Below are positions 7,746 to 15,674 of a DNA stretch of 39,298 nt, one piece after another (within the stretch, counting starts at the first letter, position 1; the number at the start of each line of letters is the position of its first letter). This DNA is from Verrucomicrobiota bacterium (GTDB lineage Bacteria > Verrucomicrobiota > Verrucomicrobiia > Chthoniobacterales > Xiphinematobacteraceae), in contig JAHFTB010000023.1 in the NCBI GenBank assembly GCA_023269545.1, positions 1 to 39,298 on the forward strand. The letters run 5' to 3'. Made by a program: the position numbers and the translations under genes. The notes under the pieces were generated by a model. It saw only the letters and a list, made by a program, of their open reading frames with translations. It was not told the DNA's origin and did not search any database.

Positions 7746-8333
7746 TCAATTTGCTTCCCGTGGAACCAGGACACATTCCATTCCGGCAGCGGCAGCTGCC
7801 ACTCTGCCTGTAGGGCTATCTTCAAAAACCAAACAATCCTCCGGAATAATCCCTATGCGACGGGCGGCTTCCAAAAACGGATCCGGCGCGGGCTTTCCAT
7901 GTTCATAATCTTCCGCGCAGATAATTGCGTTAAAAAACTGTACTAACCCCAGAACTTCCAATGTCGCTATTACCAAATGCCGGTAGCCCCCACTGGCTAC
8001 CGCCAAAGGCGCCTTGCCATAAAACGCATGAACTAACTCCACTACTGCGGAGATGGGGCGAACTTGGGGAATCAATGTCAAATAACACTCTTCTTTCTGC
8101 CTCGCCGTTCCTGTGACATCTAATGTCCATCCAAATTCTTGATTAAGACTCTCTACTATGTGGGGAGTTGTTCTGCCCCCCCAACAATAAAAAAGCTCTT
8201 CAGGAAAAGATTTTCCGGTTTCGGCTAACGCCTGATTCCAAGCTTTTAAATGTACTGGCATGGAATCTGCGAGAGTGCCATCGCAATCAAAAATATATCC
8301 TCGGAAATTTCGTTCAGGTAGTTGAATGAGCAT
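7746..8333 (-). CDS. HAD-superfamily (subfamily IA) sugar-phosphate phosphatase-like hydrolase
   Basis: 195 residues. All four HAD motifs are present: I, FDCDGTLADS with nucleophile Asp16 and acid/base Asp18; II, VASGG; III, the Lys in EHGKPAPDPF; IV, CLVFEDSPTG. The helical cap between motifs I and II (about residues 25-85) is the small type found in beta-phosphoglucomutase and YqaB-like fructose-1-phosphate phosphatases. The exact substrate cannot be read. It is divergent from ilvN, 102 bp apart, and its stop codon abuts repeat R1 copy A. Confidence 0.85.
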   Translation of the reverse strand: MLIQLPERNFRGYIFDCDGTLADSMPVHLKAWNQALAETGKSFPEELFYCWGGRTTPHIVESLNQEFGWTLDVTGTARQKEECYLTLIPQVRPISAVVELVHAFYGKAPLAVASGGYRHLVIATLEVLGLVQFFNAIICAEDYEHGKPAPDPFLEAARRIGIIPEDCLVFEDSPTGRVAAAAAGMECVLVPREAN

Positions 8334-8388
8334 TAATTTGAATAAATTACCAGAGCAGCTTGTAGGAAAAGTACTCCAGTCTTTCAGT

Positions 8389-8416
8389 TTGACGAATCAC
8401 AACTTTGTCGTAAAAT
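8389..8416 (+). promoter_or_regulatory. Predicted sigma-70 promoter of ilvN, very short leader
   Basis: TTGACG (8389-8394), a 16-bp spacer, then TAAAAT (8411-8416). Transcription would begin near 8423, about 13 nt before the ilvN ATG, with no Shine-Dalgarno sequence between. A small dyad ATCCG/CGGAT (8415-8419 and 8426-8430) overlaps the predicted start point. Confidence 0.5.
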
Positions 8417-8435
8417 CCGTCCGTTCGGATTATAA

Positions 8436-8912
8436 ATGCGCCATACCATCACAGTAGTCGTCGAGAATAAATTTGGGGTACTCGCTCGGGTTGCCGGCAT
8501 GTTTAGCGGGCGAGGTTTTAATATTGATACGCTTAACGTCGCTCCTACCATTAATCCTGCCACATCCCGTATGACCATCGTGGTTCGTGGCGATGAGAAG
8601 GTACTGGAACAAGTCACTCGCCAATTAGAGAAATTAATAGATATTATTGAAGTTCAGGACTTTAGAGATGAAGAATATGTGGACCGGGAACTTCTTTTAT
8701 TGCGAGTCCATGCCGACTCTAAGACCCGCGCGGAGGTCATGCAAATTTGCGAAATCTTCCGTGCAAAGGTCATTGACGTTCAACCAACTAAATTGGCAAT
8801 TGAGTTAACCGGAACGGAAAGTAAAATTACTAAGTTCCTTATACTAATGGAAGCCTTTGGAATTGAAGATCTCACCCGGACCGGAAAGGTCGCACTCGCC
8901 CGCTCCAAATAG
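8436..8912 (+). CDS. ilvN: Acetolactate synthase small (regulatory) subunit
   Basis: 158 residues, the size of IlvN/IlvH. An N-terminal ACT domain (about residues 3-75) begins with HTITVVVENKFGVLARVAGMFSGRGFNIDTL, the valine-binding region, and a second ferredoxin-like domain carries the DRELLLLRV segment at about 84-92. The protein activates the catalytic subunit IlvB and gives valine feedback inhibition in branched-chain amino acid synthesis. ilvB is not next to it here; instead ilvC follows 54 bp downstream. Expression probably starts from the promoter at 8389-8416 with an almost leaderless mRNA. Confidence 0.93.
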   Translation: MRHTITVVVENKFGVLARVAGMFSGRGFNIDTLNVAPTINPATSRMTIVVRGDEKVLEQVTRQLEKLIDIIEVQDFRDEEYVDRELLLLRVHADSKTRAEVMQICEIFRAKVIDVQPTKLAIELTGTESKITKFLILMEAFGIEDLTRTGKVALARSK

Positions 8913-8966
8913 AATTGGATGGCTTTTGGTTTTTTTTGAACTTATTAGTTGCTGACCCTTCGAATT

Positions 8967-9992
8967 ATGCCCGCAAAAATATATACAGATAAAGACGCAG
9001 ACCTCAAAGTACTCGCCGGCAAGACCGTCGCCGTCATCGGTTTTGGATCTCAGGGCCATGCCCACGCCCTTAATCTCAAGGACAGTGGAATTAATGTCAT
9101 CATCGGTCTTTATCCAAAAAGCAAAAGCCGATCTGTAGCAACTGATTTTGGATTCGAAGTTTACAACACAGCGGAAGCTGTACAGAAAGCCGACATTATT
9201 CAAATTGCGGTGCCGGATCTAAAAATAGCTGAGGTATACGAAAAGGACATCGCCCCCCATTTAAATTCAAAGAAGACCCTGCTCTTTACCCACGGATTTG
9301 CCATTCACTTTCGTACGATCGCGCCTCCAAAGGATATCCCCATTATTATGGTCGCTCCCAAAGGCCCCGGTCATATTGTTCGTCTTCAATTCACCGAAGG
9401 CAAAGGCGTTCCAGCATTGATTGCCATCTATCAAAATCCTGATAAAAACGCCAAAAAAGTAGCGCTTGCTTGGGCCAAAGGCATTGGAGCAACTCGCGGC
9501 GGTGTTTTTGAAACTACCTTTAAGGAAGAAACCGAGACGGACCTTTTTGGCGAACAGGCAGTTCTCTGTGGAGGCCTTTCCGCCCTTGTCTACAGTGGCT
9601 ACGAAACCTTGGTGGAAGCCGGTTATCAGCCCGAGATGGCTTACTTCGAAGTTCTCCATGAATTAAAACTTCTTGTGGACCTCATGAGCGAATCCGGCAT
9701 TAGCGGGATGCGCTTCTCTATTTCGGAAACTGCCAAATACGGAGATATTACCGTAGGTCCAAAAATTATCGACGCATCTGTAAAAAAACGGATGCAAACC
9801 GTGCTGAAAGACATTCAAACCGGGAAATTCGCGAACGAATGGATTCGTGAATACAAATCCGGCCTCAAAAAATATAAAGCACTCCTCAAATCCGGTGAAA
9901 AACACCCTATTGAAAAAGTAGGCAGTCGCCTTCGCTCCCTCATGCCCTGGATTAAAAAGAAGAATCTCAAGGGTGCTCAAGCCTCCTATTAA
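8967..9992 (+). CDS. ilvC: Ketol-acid reductoisomerase (class I, NADP+)
   Basis: 341 residues from the ATG at 8967; this start gives the standard MPAKIYTDKDADL N-terminus, whereas a TTG 18 bp upstream adds six unlikely residues. It performs the alkyl shift and NADPH reduction of acetolactate and acetohydroxybutyrate. Visible are the nucleotide-binding GFGSQGHAHA (25-34), HGFAIHF, APKGPGH, and the C-terminal knotted domain with the Mg-binding ETDLFGEQ and YFEVLHE acids. The length is that of the short class I enzymes. No ribosome site is visible in front, so coupling to ilvN over 54 bp is doubtful; a second promoter is possible. A terminator follows at 10010-10038. Confidence 0.95.
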   Translation: MPAKIYTDKDADLKVLAGKTVAVIGFGSQGHAHALNLKDSGINVIIGLYPKSKSRSVATDFGFEVYNTAEAVQKADIIQIAVPDLKIAEVYEKDIAPHLNSKKTLLFTHGFAIHFRTIAPPKDIPIIMVAPKGPGHIVRLQFTEGKGVPALIAIYQNPDKNAKKVALAWAKGIGATRGGVFETTFKEETETDLFGEQAVLCGGLSALVYSGYETLVEAGYQPEMAYFEVLHELKLLVDLMSESGISGMRFSISETAKYGDITVGPKIIDASVKKRMQTVLKDIQTGKFANEWIREYKSGLKKYKALLKSGEKHPIEKVGSRLRSLMPWIKKKNLKGAQASY

Positions 9993-10009
9993 AATCTGTA
10001 AGACTATTG

Positions 10010-10038
10010 AGGAGAAATAAAGTCTCCTTGCTTTTTTT
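10010..10038 (+). terminator. Intrinsic terminator of the ilvNC operon
   Basis: AGGAGA pairs with TCTCCT across a 7-base loop, and after TGC there is a run of seven T. It starts 18 bp after the ilvC stop. Confidence 0.75.
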
Positions 10039-10100
10039 AGATCCGCTGCAACACATTTTGCCCTCAGCTCCATGCACGGATGAATGGAGAAATTTTTTCC

Positions 10101-10197
10101 ATATGGAGCTTGTGCGGAAAACGCCAAATTTGCTCGGAAAAGTGATCTGACTCTGTGGGATCCCCATACTTTTATCCATCGATTCGGTTGTTTTTCG
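10101..10197 (+). repeat. Repeat R2, copy 2 (97 bp, downstream of ilvC)
   Basis: Second copy of the 97-bp repeat at 7369-7465, same orientation, both shortly downstream of an amino-acid biosynthesis gene. It ends 6 bp before the left inverted repeat of element R3 (10204). Confidence 0.75.
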
Positions 10198-10266
10198 GTA
10201 TAGCGGAATTCCTTTAAAAGGAGAACGAATGTGCCTGGGATTTTTGATTCCAGCGAGGCGCAAAAT

Positions 10267-10299
10267 GGAGCCCCTATCTGAAGATACGGGCTCCTTTTT
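10267..10299 (+). terminator. Strong hairpin with T-run inside element R3
   Basis: GGAGCCC-C-TATCT-GA-AGATA-C-GGGCTCC forms a near-continuous stem and is followed by TTTTT. It has the form of an intrinsic terminator on the plus strand, carried by the repeat itself. The partial R3 copy at 17648-17726 retains only one side of this stem. Confidence 0.65.
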
Positions 10300-10304
10300 G
10301 TAAC

Positions 10305-10386
10305 TAGCGTCACATACTTTGAGGAGCTCTGGGAGCAAAAAAACCATTTTAGCCTACAAGGTTTCCCTTTTTTGCGTCACATCACC
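10305..10386 (+). mobile_element. MITE-like repeat R1, copy B (82 bp), ends defined by an empty site
   Basis: Flanked by a perfect 7-bp direct repeat TTGTAAC (10298-10304 and 10387-10393). The related R3 copy at 17648-17726 has the same flanking sequence with a single TTGTAAC and no R1, so it serves as an unoccupied site. The insert runs from TAGCGTCACA to GTCACATCACC and contains the conserved core TTTGAGGAGCTCTGGGAG. At 82 bp it has no coding capacity. Confidence 0.85.
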
Positions 10387-10449
10387 TTGTAACAAAAGCT
10401 GGGAGTAAAAATAGCGGCGCTGTCGTTCTCATTTTAAAGGAATCCCGCC

Positions 10450-10675
10450 TCTCTGCGTCGTACTTCTGCCCACGATGTTTTGGCATGAGCCTCTGTCGTG
10501 CGTCACGGCTTCCCACACTGCGCACAGCCAAAATATTTTCCACTTTCAAAATCTCATTTCAGAATCAACTTTCGAGGATCCCATTCAAATCGGCATTCTC
10601 TTACTTTCCATCCCGCTTCAAGTTGCGAAGCTGCTGTAAATAATGTTTCCGCTGGCCTCTCCTACCATGTTCCGC
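10450..10675. other. Sequence on the 3' side of the group II intron relic; no confident gene
   Basis: Read on the minus strand this is the DNA that follows the intron's 3' end. Short pieces look protein-like (FEWDPRK; a CAQC pair) but are broken by several stops in all frames. It may be the decayed remainder of a gene the intron once interrupted. Together with R2 and R3 it makes up the roughly 670-bp gene-free stretch after ilvC. Confidence 0.35.
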
Positions 10676-10955
10676 AGAGTAGGCAGGAGATAACGGGTTG
10701 AGAGGCACATGGCCAATGACCGTTTATCTCCCGCCCCTCATCAAACCGTGCATGCGATTTTCCCGCACACGGCTTTCCGCGTTCCTGATTATCGGTTAGT
10801 TTGAGCGCTGGTTTTACGTTCTTTCCATGGTGCCTTGGTGGAGAGTTGATAGAGTCCGTAGTGTTACTGACTCCATCTACTCCTGCTGCTGCTCCATTGC
10901 TAGCTACGCGTTTCCACGCTTGTTCCAGCACATCGAAGTCGCAGTAGTTCGCCAT
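10662..10955 (-). pseudogene. ltrA-like: Group II intron reverse transcriptase, N-terminal stub
   Basis: The frame begins MANYCDFDVLEQAWKRVASN and continues GAAAGVDGVS, the RT-0/RT-1 start of bacterial group II intron-encoded proteins (usually 400-600 residues). After about residue 31 the homology stops: palm (YADD), thumb, maturase and endonuclease regions are all missing, and the frame runs on through the intron's own 3' RNA domains V and VI. GGAG six bases before the ATG is a good ribosome site. The internal deletion therefore joins the RT start to the downstream part of domain IV. It cannot encode an active protein. Confidence 0.8.
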
Positions 10956-11640
10956 AAAGGCTCCAGAATCGATATTCCGGTTCTGCTTTTGCTTTCCGAT
11001 ACAATGTGATTTGAAGGTGCCGAACTTTGTCCGGTGTTTTTATCTCCAGGGAGCCATCACCGCGTCCTTCGCTTCATCATTCTGGAACAAGTATCCTCCC
11101 TTGGCTCCCCGTGGGTTGTAATGTCCCACAGATCCGCGCTACTATTAAGGATTCCGACTTCTCGTGCCGCCACTTCAGTCTCGCCTTGCAGGCTTGTTCT
11201 GAAGCTTGGCCGCTTGCGGCCACGGCACGAGATCTCCTTGCTTATTCCCAAGATCACTTCCCAACATGCCGCCCACGTGGACCCCGCGAGAGCGTTAGGA
11301 GTCTCCGGCTGTTGTCTGGACTCCTCCCGACGGCCTTCACCGACTAGGGAGCGGTTCGGCTGATTCTCTCGTTGCTTAACCCTTTCGTGGCTCATTATGT
11401 GGTTCACTTTCGTTGCGGCCTGTTCGTTCCCAGTTCGCCTGCTCTCCACCCCGCCTCACGGCGACGCAGTTGGCGTTGGGTTCCGTCGCGAACAGCCTAA
11501 TTCGACGGGCGGGACTTTCACCCGCGTTTCTCTTGTCTTCGCAAGCGCAACCCGTAGTCAGGGTTTTTCAAGGGCCGCAAGAGGCCCTTGTTTTGCTCTC
11601 CAGCGAGCTAGCTCGCCTCGCCAAAAATAATTTCACTCTG
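10676..11640 (-). mobile_element. Group II intron relic (minus strand), IEP deleted
   Basis: On the minus strand, domain V is clear at 10743-10775: AGCCGTGTGCG, a GGAAAA loop side, then CGCATGCACGGTT, with the catalytic AGC triad. Domain VI follows as a long stem (GGCGGGAGATAA with TTATCTCCTGCC) ending near 10680. Upstream of the RT stub, about 11000-11640 has the GC-rich, stem-rich look of domains I-III, including a GGTGAAAGTCCCGCC segment. The 5' end could not be fixed; 11640 is approximate. Without its protein the intron can neither move nor, probably, splice efficiently unless helped by another copy. Frames in 11027-11724 are shadows of this RNA. Confidence 0.75.
10743..10775 (-). ncRNA. 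Group II intron domain V
   Basis: A hairpin of about 33 nt matching the bacterial domain V consensus on the minus strand, with AGC at the base, the 2-nt bulge region and closing ACGGTT. It is the most conserved element of the intron and remains well preserved although the protein gene is deleted. Confidence 0.8.
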
Positions 11641-11719
11641 TTGCTCCACTCAAACCAACGGGGAGTCAAAGTTTCCATATCCATTTTAACTCAAATAGAA
11701 AATAGTAAGTATTTGATAC

Positions 11720-11725
11720 TATAAT
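11720..11725 (+). promoter_or_regulatory. Possible -10 box (TATAAT) upstream of the large toxin-like gene
   Basis: A consensus TATAAT lies in the AT-rich stretch that begins right after the intron relic, 61 bp before the ATG at 11787. No good -35 is found at 16-18 bp, so the assignment is weak. An AAGG (11771-11774) some 12 bp before the ATG may serve as ribosome site. Confidence 0.3.
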
Positions 11726-11786
11726 AATTTATGAATTAGTTATTTTCAAAACTAAAACATTGGAATAATAAGGCAGTCAAAAAAAC

Positions 11787-14700
11787 ATGGCACCACACTT
11801 TAAGAAAAATTACCGTCAGAACACTTCTCCTCCTTCTCCTCCTTATCCTAACTACGGTCCTCAAAAATCTGCAAACAAGCATTGCCAAAATACCACACAA
11901 ACGGTGACAGCAGTTGGTGCAGGGATAGCGCTAACCCTAGCAACAGCCTTTGTGACAATGCCTTATGTCAGTCGAAATCCGAGTCGTCGTACTGAGGGAA
12001 GCAATGCTGCAAATCATACCACAAAGAACACCACAAATCATACAAGCACATTCGCAACTCCGACCAATGGCAGTCATGCTAAGAGGAATGTAAATAGCAG
12101 CCAATCCAAGAGTGACAGCAAAATGATGCACTATAAGCAACTTAGTACAAGAGTTAATTCGACAAGACTATATCAACAACCACCATTAAAAAATCAGTTT
12201 TCTTCTAATCACTATGGAACAAAAGCATCAAAATTTAAGAAAACCGTACCACTCAGTACAAATAGGACTCAGGGAACCCAGACTAAGAAAAATCGCTTTA
12301 CAACACAGGCTAACGCAACTTCAAAATCTGACACCAGATTGCAAACGGCAAGGACTATTGATGGAAAATTGGAGAGTGTTTCATCGGAAAATTTACTGAA
12401 AAATAGTTCTTTATCCTCTCGAAAAAAGAATCCTAAAATAAGGTCTTCCTTAAATCAAACAGGAGAAATTAGCGGAAGAATGCAACCTGATGCAAGATTC
12501 TGGGAGAAAAAATATAGTTCCATTCCAGAAACAACTTCTGAGGACGAAGGAATCGTGAAGATAGAAGAAAGCATTTCTGAAAACGAAGAAACAAATCAGG
12601 AAAATTTGCGTGAAAAACGTGCTGCAGAGAAGAAAACGCCAGAGCACTCTTTTCTCTTTTCTTTGTTAGAAAAAAAACCAAATTTACTTGAGTTATCACA
12701 TCACGAGAGGGCACATCAACTCAATCTATGGTTTAAAGACCTACGTGCTCAGTACCAGCATACTCACATGGGACAAAAGGTTCATGGAGGATTTGACAGT
12801 GTGATGGCATCAGTAGTGAGGGAAGATGTAAGGCTCTATTTACAAAAAAGTGGTTTATTGAACGAACTTTCTTATGCAGAACAGAAAAGTTTGATCTCTC
12901 ACGTTTTGGTTAAATTAATATTTCCTGCCGAAGTATACGATGCAATGGAGTCTTTACGAGGAGAGTTAGCAAATAAAAATCTTTCTGAAGCAAAAAAGTT
13001 TTCTGTGAAATTTGCAGAAAATCAATGGAGGTCAGTAGAATCAATCCATGCTATGCAGAAGTTCCATTCTGTTTTCATAGAGGCTTTATTAGATTTACAG
13101 GATCCGCTATTCAATTTGTCTGATTTAGGATCACTTCAAACAGTACAATGGGGTAGTGAAAAACATCGTAAGTCGGTAGAAGCGATCCTAATTTCGATGG
13201 ATCAAGGCTGGCCCATTGATACTGGCGAGCAAGTCATAAAACTAGTGCAGGCTTTTGACAAAATATTTAATGTAAGCAATCTTGATCAGCAAGATCAAAT
13301 AGAGATTCAGCAAGAACGCGTCGCCCTAAATATGCATATTGATGCGCACGAGAAAGAATATCAATTACTTAATGATCTTGCTGATGAGATAAAACCTCTT
13401 TTATCTATCGAAGATAGCATAAATAAGTTTTTAGAACCATATCACCTACCTTCTTACATTAACGCTCTGTGTGGTCATGATGAATCTCCGCGACTGTCTG
13501 GCACTCTAGAATTAAAAGCCGGGCCAACAATATTAAATGATCACGACACCGCACAAAGAAGAGGGTCTCCTGCTGAAGTACTAAAAACAATACTCGTTGA
13601 TGACGCCCATCCCGATTCCTATTGTCAGCCATTGAATCCTAGGAATGTCGACCAAGATCCCATCTCCCGGGAAGCTTTTTTTAAACATCATGCCGACTAT
13701 CTGGCCGATAACGTGGAGAAGCTTAAGGACAATCGCGCTCAGGCATTCGAGTGTGCTATAAAAATCGTAGTGGGAAAGTATGCCAAGCCTATAGCTTATT
13801 ATAATCCTACAGCCACTCCGAACTTTAATAGAGACGATGACATGCCTTTTTCTTTGTTGCCCAAGACAGTAATTTGCGAAATCCAAAATGGTAACAAAAC
13901 TGAGTTGTGGCTAACTAGTAGTAATCTGGAGCTCCTGAAGAAAATTGAAGGACAAGATGCCACTGCTTATATAAAGGATCATCCATTAGATTTCTTTGAT
14001 AGGAAAACGCAGATCATTCAAGCTTCACCCTATTTTTCAGACTCTATGGCATGGTATCTTAAACAAGATTCAGCCGATCAACGCGAGGAACCACTCGTAT
14101 TTTCTGGTACTCGCATAGAAAAGACGCCAAAAGAGATGAGCCTGGAGATATTTGAAAAGTCCGAAGTGATTCAGACTACTCGGAAAGCGGAGCACGAGCT
14201 GCGAACAGAAAATTATAAGTCTCCATGGTGGTTTGATGCGTTGGAGATGGTAATTCCAGGGTTTATCTGTTTTAGACCCCTGGTAGATTGGATGACAAAA
14301 CATCCTCAGGCTGGCAAGGAAAGAAATGTCGATAGTGGAATTCAATGTGGTGTAGATGTGGCATTTATAGTAATTCCCTTAGGGCCTAAATTAATTAAAG
14401 GAGCTATGAAAGTGGGATCTCTGGGCAAGGGATTCGTCCGCAGATTTCCGACAATGGTACGGAATGGGTTCAAAGCAAGTGGCTATCAAGCATTAAAGAA
14501 TATAAAATCTGTGCCATTAAATAATCCTTCCAGCAAATCATTTCTATCCATAAAGCAACCGTTATTAGGTTCTGCTAGTAAAACAATATCGAAAATGCTT
14601 CAATTAGAAGATTTAGTTAAAGTACTTCGTACGCAAGATGATCCAATTTCTATGGAACTTGCAGGAAAAATAGAGACGAGAATAGGGAAAACATTACGAG

Positions 14701-15674
14701 CGCATGGCAAGAAAGGCGAACAATTAAGTTTCCGAAAACAGGATATCTATTCGTTTTATAATAATGAGGAGGATAGAACTATCTATCTCATGAATAAAAA
14801 TGGCAAAGAGGTCCGCCTTACTATAAATAAAAAGGGGGAATTTACATTCGAAGCAATGACAGAGGAGGAAAAAGAGATTTTTTCGAGCTGTCTCTTTCCG
14901 GGAAAGCGAGTTCGACGCAGTCCGACTAAATGGGAATGCATGGATGCCAGTGCAAATAGAGTACCTGTTATTATTGAAGATAATGATGTGTCGTTAAAAG
15001 AAAAATTTGATGATGCTATTTTAAATAATAAAGAGATTAAAAGGATGATGGCTAATCCTAGTGAACAATGCGCAGCATTGGCAGAAAAAATCGAAAGTTT
15101 AGGGAGGCAGAATGGAGTAAAAACCATAACAAAAGGAATGCTAATATACGGTATGGGGAAATATGACAATCCCACTAATCATTTCGTTGTTTTTGCGCGA
15201 TTTGGAGGTGAAACATTTGCCTATGATTTGAGTATAGGACAGTTCGATAGAAGTGAAGGAATAAAAACGTTTCTTTTACAAAATCCAAAACTTGCTATCA
15301 AAACAGAACAAGAGTGGAAGGCTGCCTTCACATCTATGGAAGAAAACAAGCGGAAGGCTATTTTAGCTAAAAATTATAAGAGCGTTAGTCATAGCGGGAT
15401 GGAAATTAACTATCATGGCGACAATTGGATAGATCAATTCTTTCCCGAAGAAAAGATAACCGATCCTCCTTGGTACCATAAATTACAAGAAAATCGTATG
15501 GCTGGGATGGAAGATTTACGAATCAAACAATACAAAGCAAAAGCTGAAGCGGATGCTAATAGGAAAAGTCAAAGAGCAAAAGCTCTCATCAAAGACGCTA
15601 AAAAATCCCAAAATCCGGTTGGAGTACTCGGAAACATTAAACTATCATGGTTCCGGAAAAAAACAAATCCCTGA
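11787..15674 (+). CDS. Large candidate toxin with C-terminal papain-like (PMT C3 / Tox-PLDMTX-like) domain
   Basis: 1295 residues. Residues 40-61 are hydrophobic (membrane or signal-like), 62-230 are Asn/Thr/Ser/Lys-rich low complexity, about 245-280 acidic, then a long mostly helical body. Two hydrophobic segments at about 813-832 and 855-873 (EMVIPGFICF, VDVAFIVIPLGP) recall the central region of dermonecrotic-toxin-like bacterial proteins. The C-terminal part shows SEQCAAL, NHFVVFARF and FAYDLSIGQF: Cys1095, His1132, Asp1147 and Gln1152. His to Asp is +15 and Asp to Gln +5, as I recall for the Pasteurella multocida toxin deamidase (Cys1165, His1205, Asp1220, Gln1225); Cys to His is +37 instead of +40. 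PMT deamidates G-protein alpha subunits. The gene stands alone, AT-rich, with no adjacent immunity-like gene, between an intron relic and repeats. Toxin function is inference; the overall identity to PMT is not claimed. Confidence 0.6.
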   Translation: MAPHFKKNYRQNTSPPSPPYPNYGPQKSANKHCQNTTQTVTAVGAGIALTLATAFVTMPYVSRNPSRRTEGSNAANHTTKNTTNHTSTFATPTNGSHAKRNVNSSQSKSDSKMMHYKQLSTRVNSTRLYQQPPLKNQFSSNHYGTKASKFKKTVPLSTNRTQGTQTKKNRFTTQANATSKSDTRLQTARTIDGKLESVSSENLLKNSSLSSRKKNPKIRSSLNQTGEISGRMQPDARFWEKKYSSIPETTSEDEGIVKIEESISENEETNQENLREKRAAEKKTPEHSFLFSLLEKKPNLLELSHHERAHQLNLWFKDLRAQYQHTHMGQKVHGGFDSVMASVVREDVRLYLQKSGLLNELSYAEQKSLISHVLVKLIFPAEVYDAMESLRGELANKNLSEAKKFSVKFAENQWRSVESIHAMQKFHSVFIEALLDLQDPLFNLSDLGSLQTVQWGSEKHRKSVEAILISMDQGWPIDTGEQVIKLVQAFDKIFNVSNLDQQDQIEIQQERVALNMHIDAHEKEYQLLNDLADEIKPLLSIEDSINKFLEPYHLPSYINALCGHDESPRLSGTLELKAGPTILNDHDTAQRRGSPAEVLKTILVDDAHPDSYCQPLNPRNVDQDPISREAFFKHHADYLADNVEKLKDNRAQAFECAIKIVVGKYAKPIAYYNPTATPNFNRDDDMPFSLLPKTVICEIQNGNKTELWLTSSNLELLKKIEGQDATAYIKDHPLDFFDRKTQIIQASPYFSDSMAWYLKQDSADQREEPLVFSGTRIEKTPKEMSLEIFEKSEVIQTTRKAEHELRTENYKSPWWFDALEMVIPGFICFRPLVDWMTKHPQAGKERNVDSGIQCGVDVAFIVIPLGPKLIKGAMKVGSLGKGFVRRFPTMVRNGFKASGYQALKNIKSVPLNNPSSKSFLSIKQPLLGSASKTISKMLQLEDLVKVLRTQDDPISMELAGKIETRIGKTLRAHGKKGEQLSFRKQDIYSFYNNEEDRTIYLMNKNGKEVRLTINKKGEFTFEAMTEEEKEIFSSCLFPGKRVRRSPTKWECMDASANRVPVIIEDNDVSLKEKFDDAILNNKEIKRMMANPSEQCAALAEKIESLGRQNGVKTITKGMLIYGMGKYDNPTNHFVVFARFGGETFAYDLSIGQFDRSEGIKTFLLQNPKLAIKTEQEWKAAFTSMEENKRKAILAKNYKSVSHSGMEINYHGDNWIDQFFPEEKITDPPWYHKLQENRMAGMEDLRIKQYKAKAEADANRKSQRAKALIKDAKKSQNPVGVLGNIKLSWFRKKTNP

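Larger units (their letters stand above)
10204..10449. mobile_element. Non-autonomous element R3 with 26-bp inverted ends, carrying an inserted R1
   Basis: GCGGAATTCCTTTAAAAGG... at 10204-10229 is the near-perfect inverse of the sequence at 10424-10449 (ends in ...AAAGGAATCCCGC). Between them are a strong hairpin (10267-10294) and the R1 copy B insertion; without R1 and its target duplication the element is about 157 bp. It has no coding capacity. A partial copy lies at 17648-17726 in the opposite orientation, sharing about 75 bp including one inverted end. Confidence 0.7.

Noticed and set aside
10498..10701. Plus-strand ORF near the intron 3' side and a BrnT-like FEWDPRK snippet on the other strand
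   Set aside because: The plus-strand frame has no recognisable content and the minus-strand snippet is interrupted by stops within a few residues; too little to call a gene.
11027..11724. Several open frames of 77-130 residues on both strands upstream of the toxin-like gene
   Set aside because: They coincide with the GC-rich, structured RNA part of the group II intron relic, which commonly yields spurious ORFs; no protein family was recognised.
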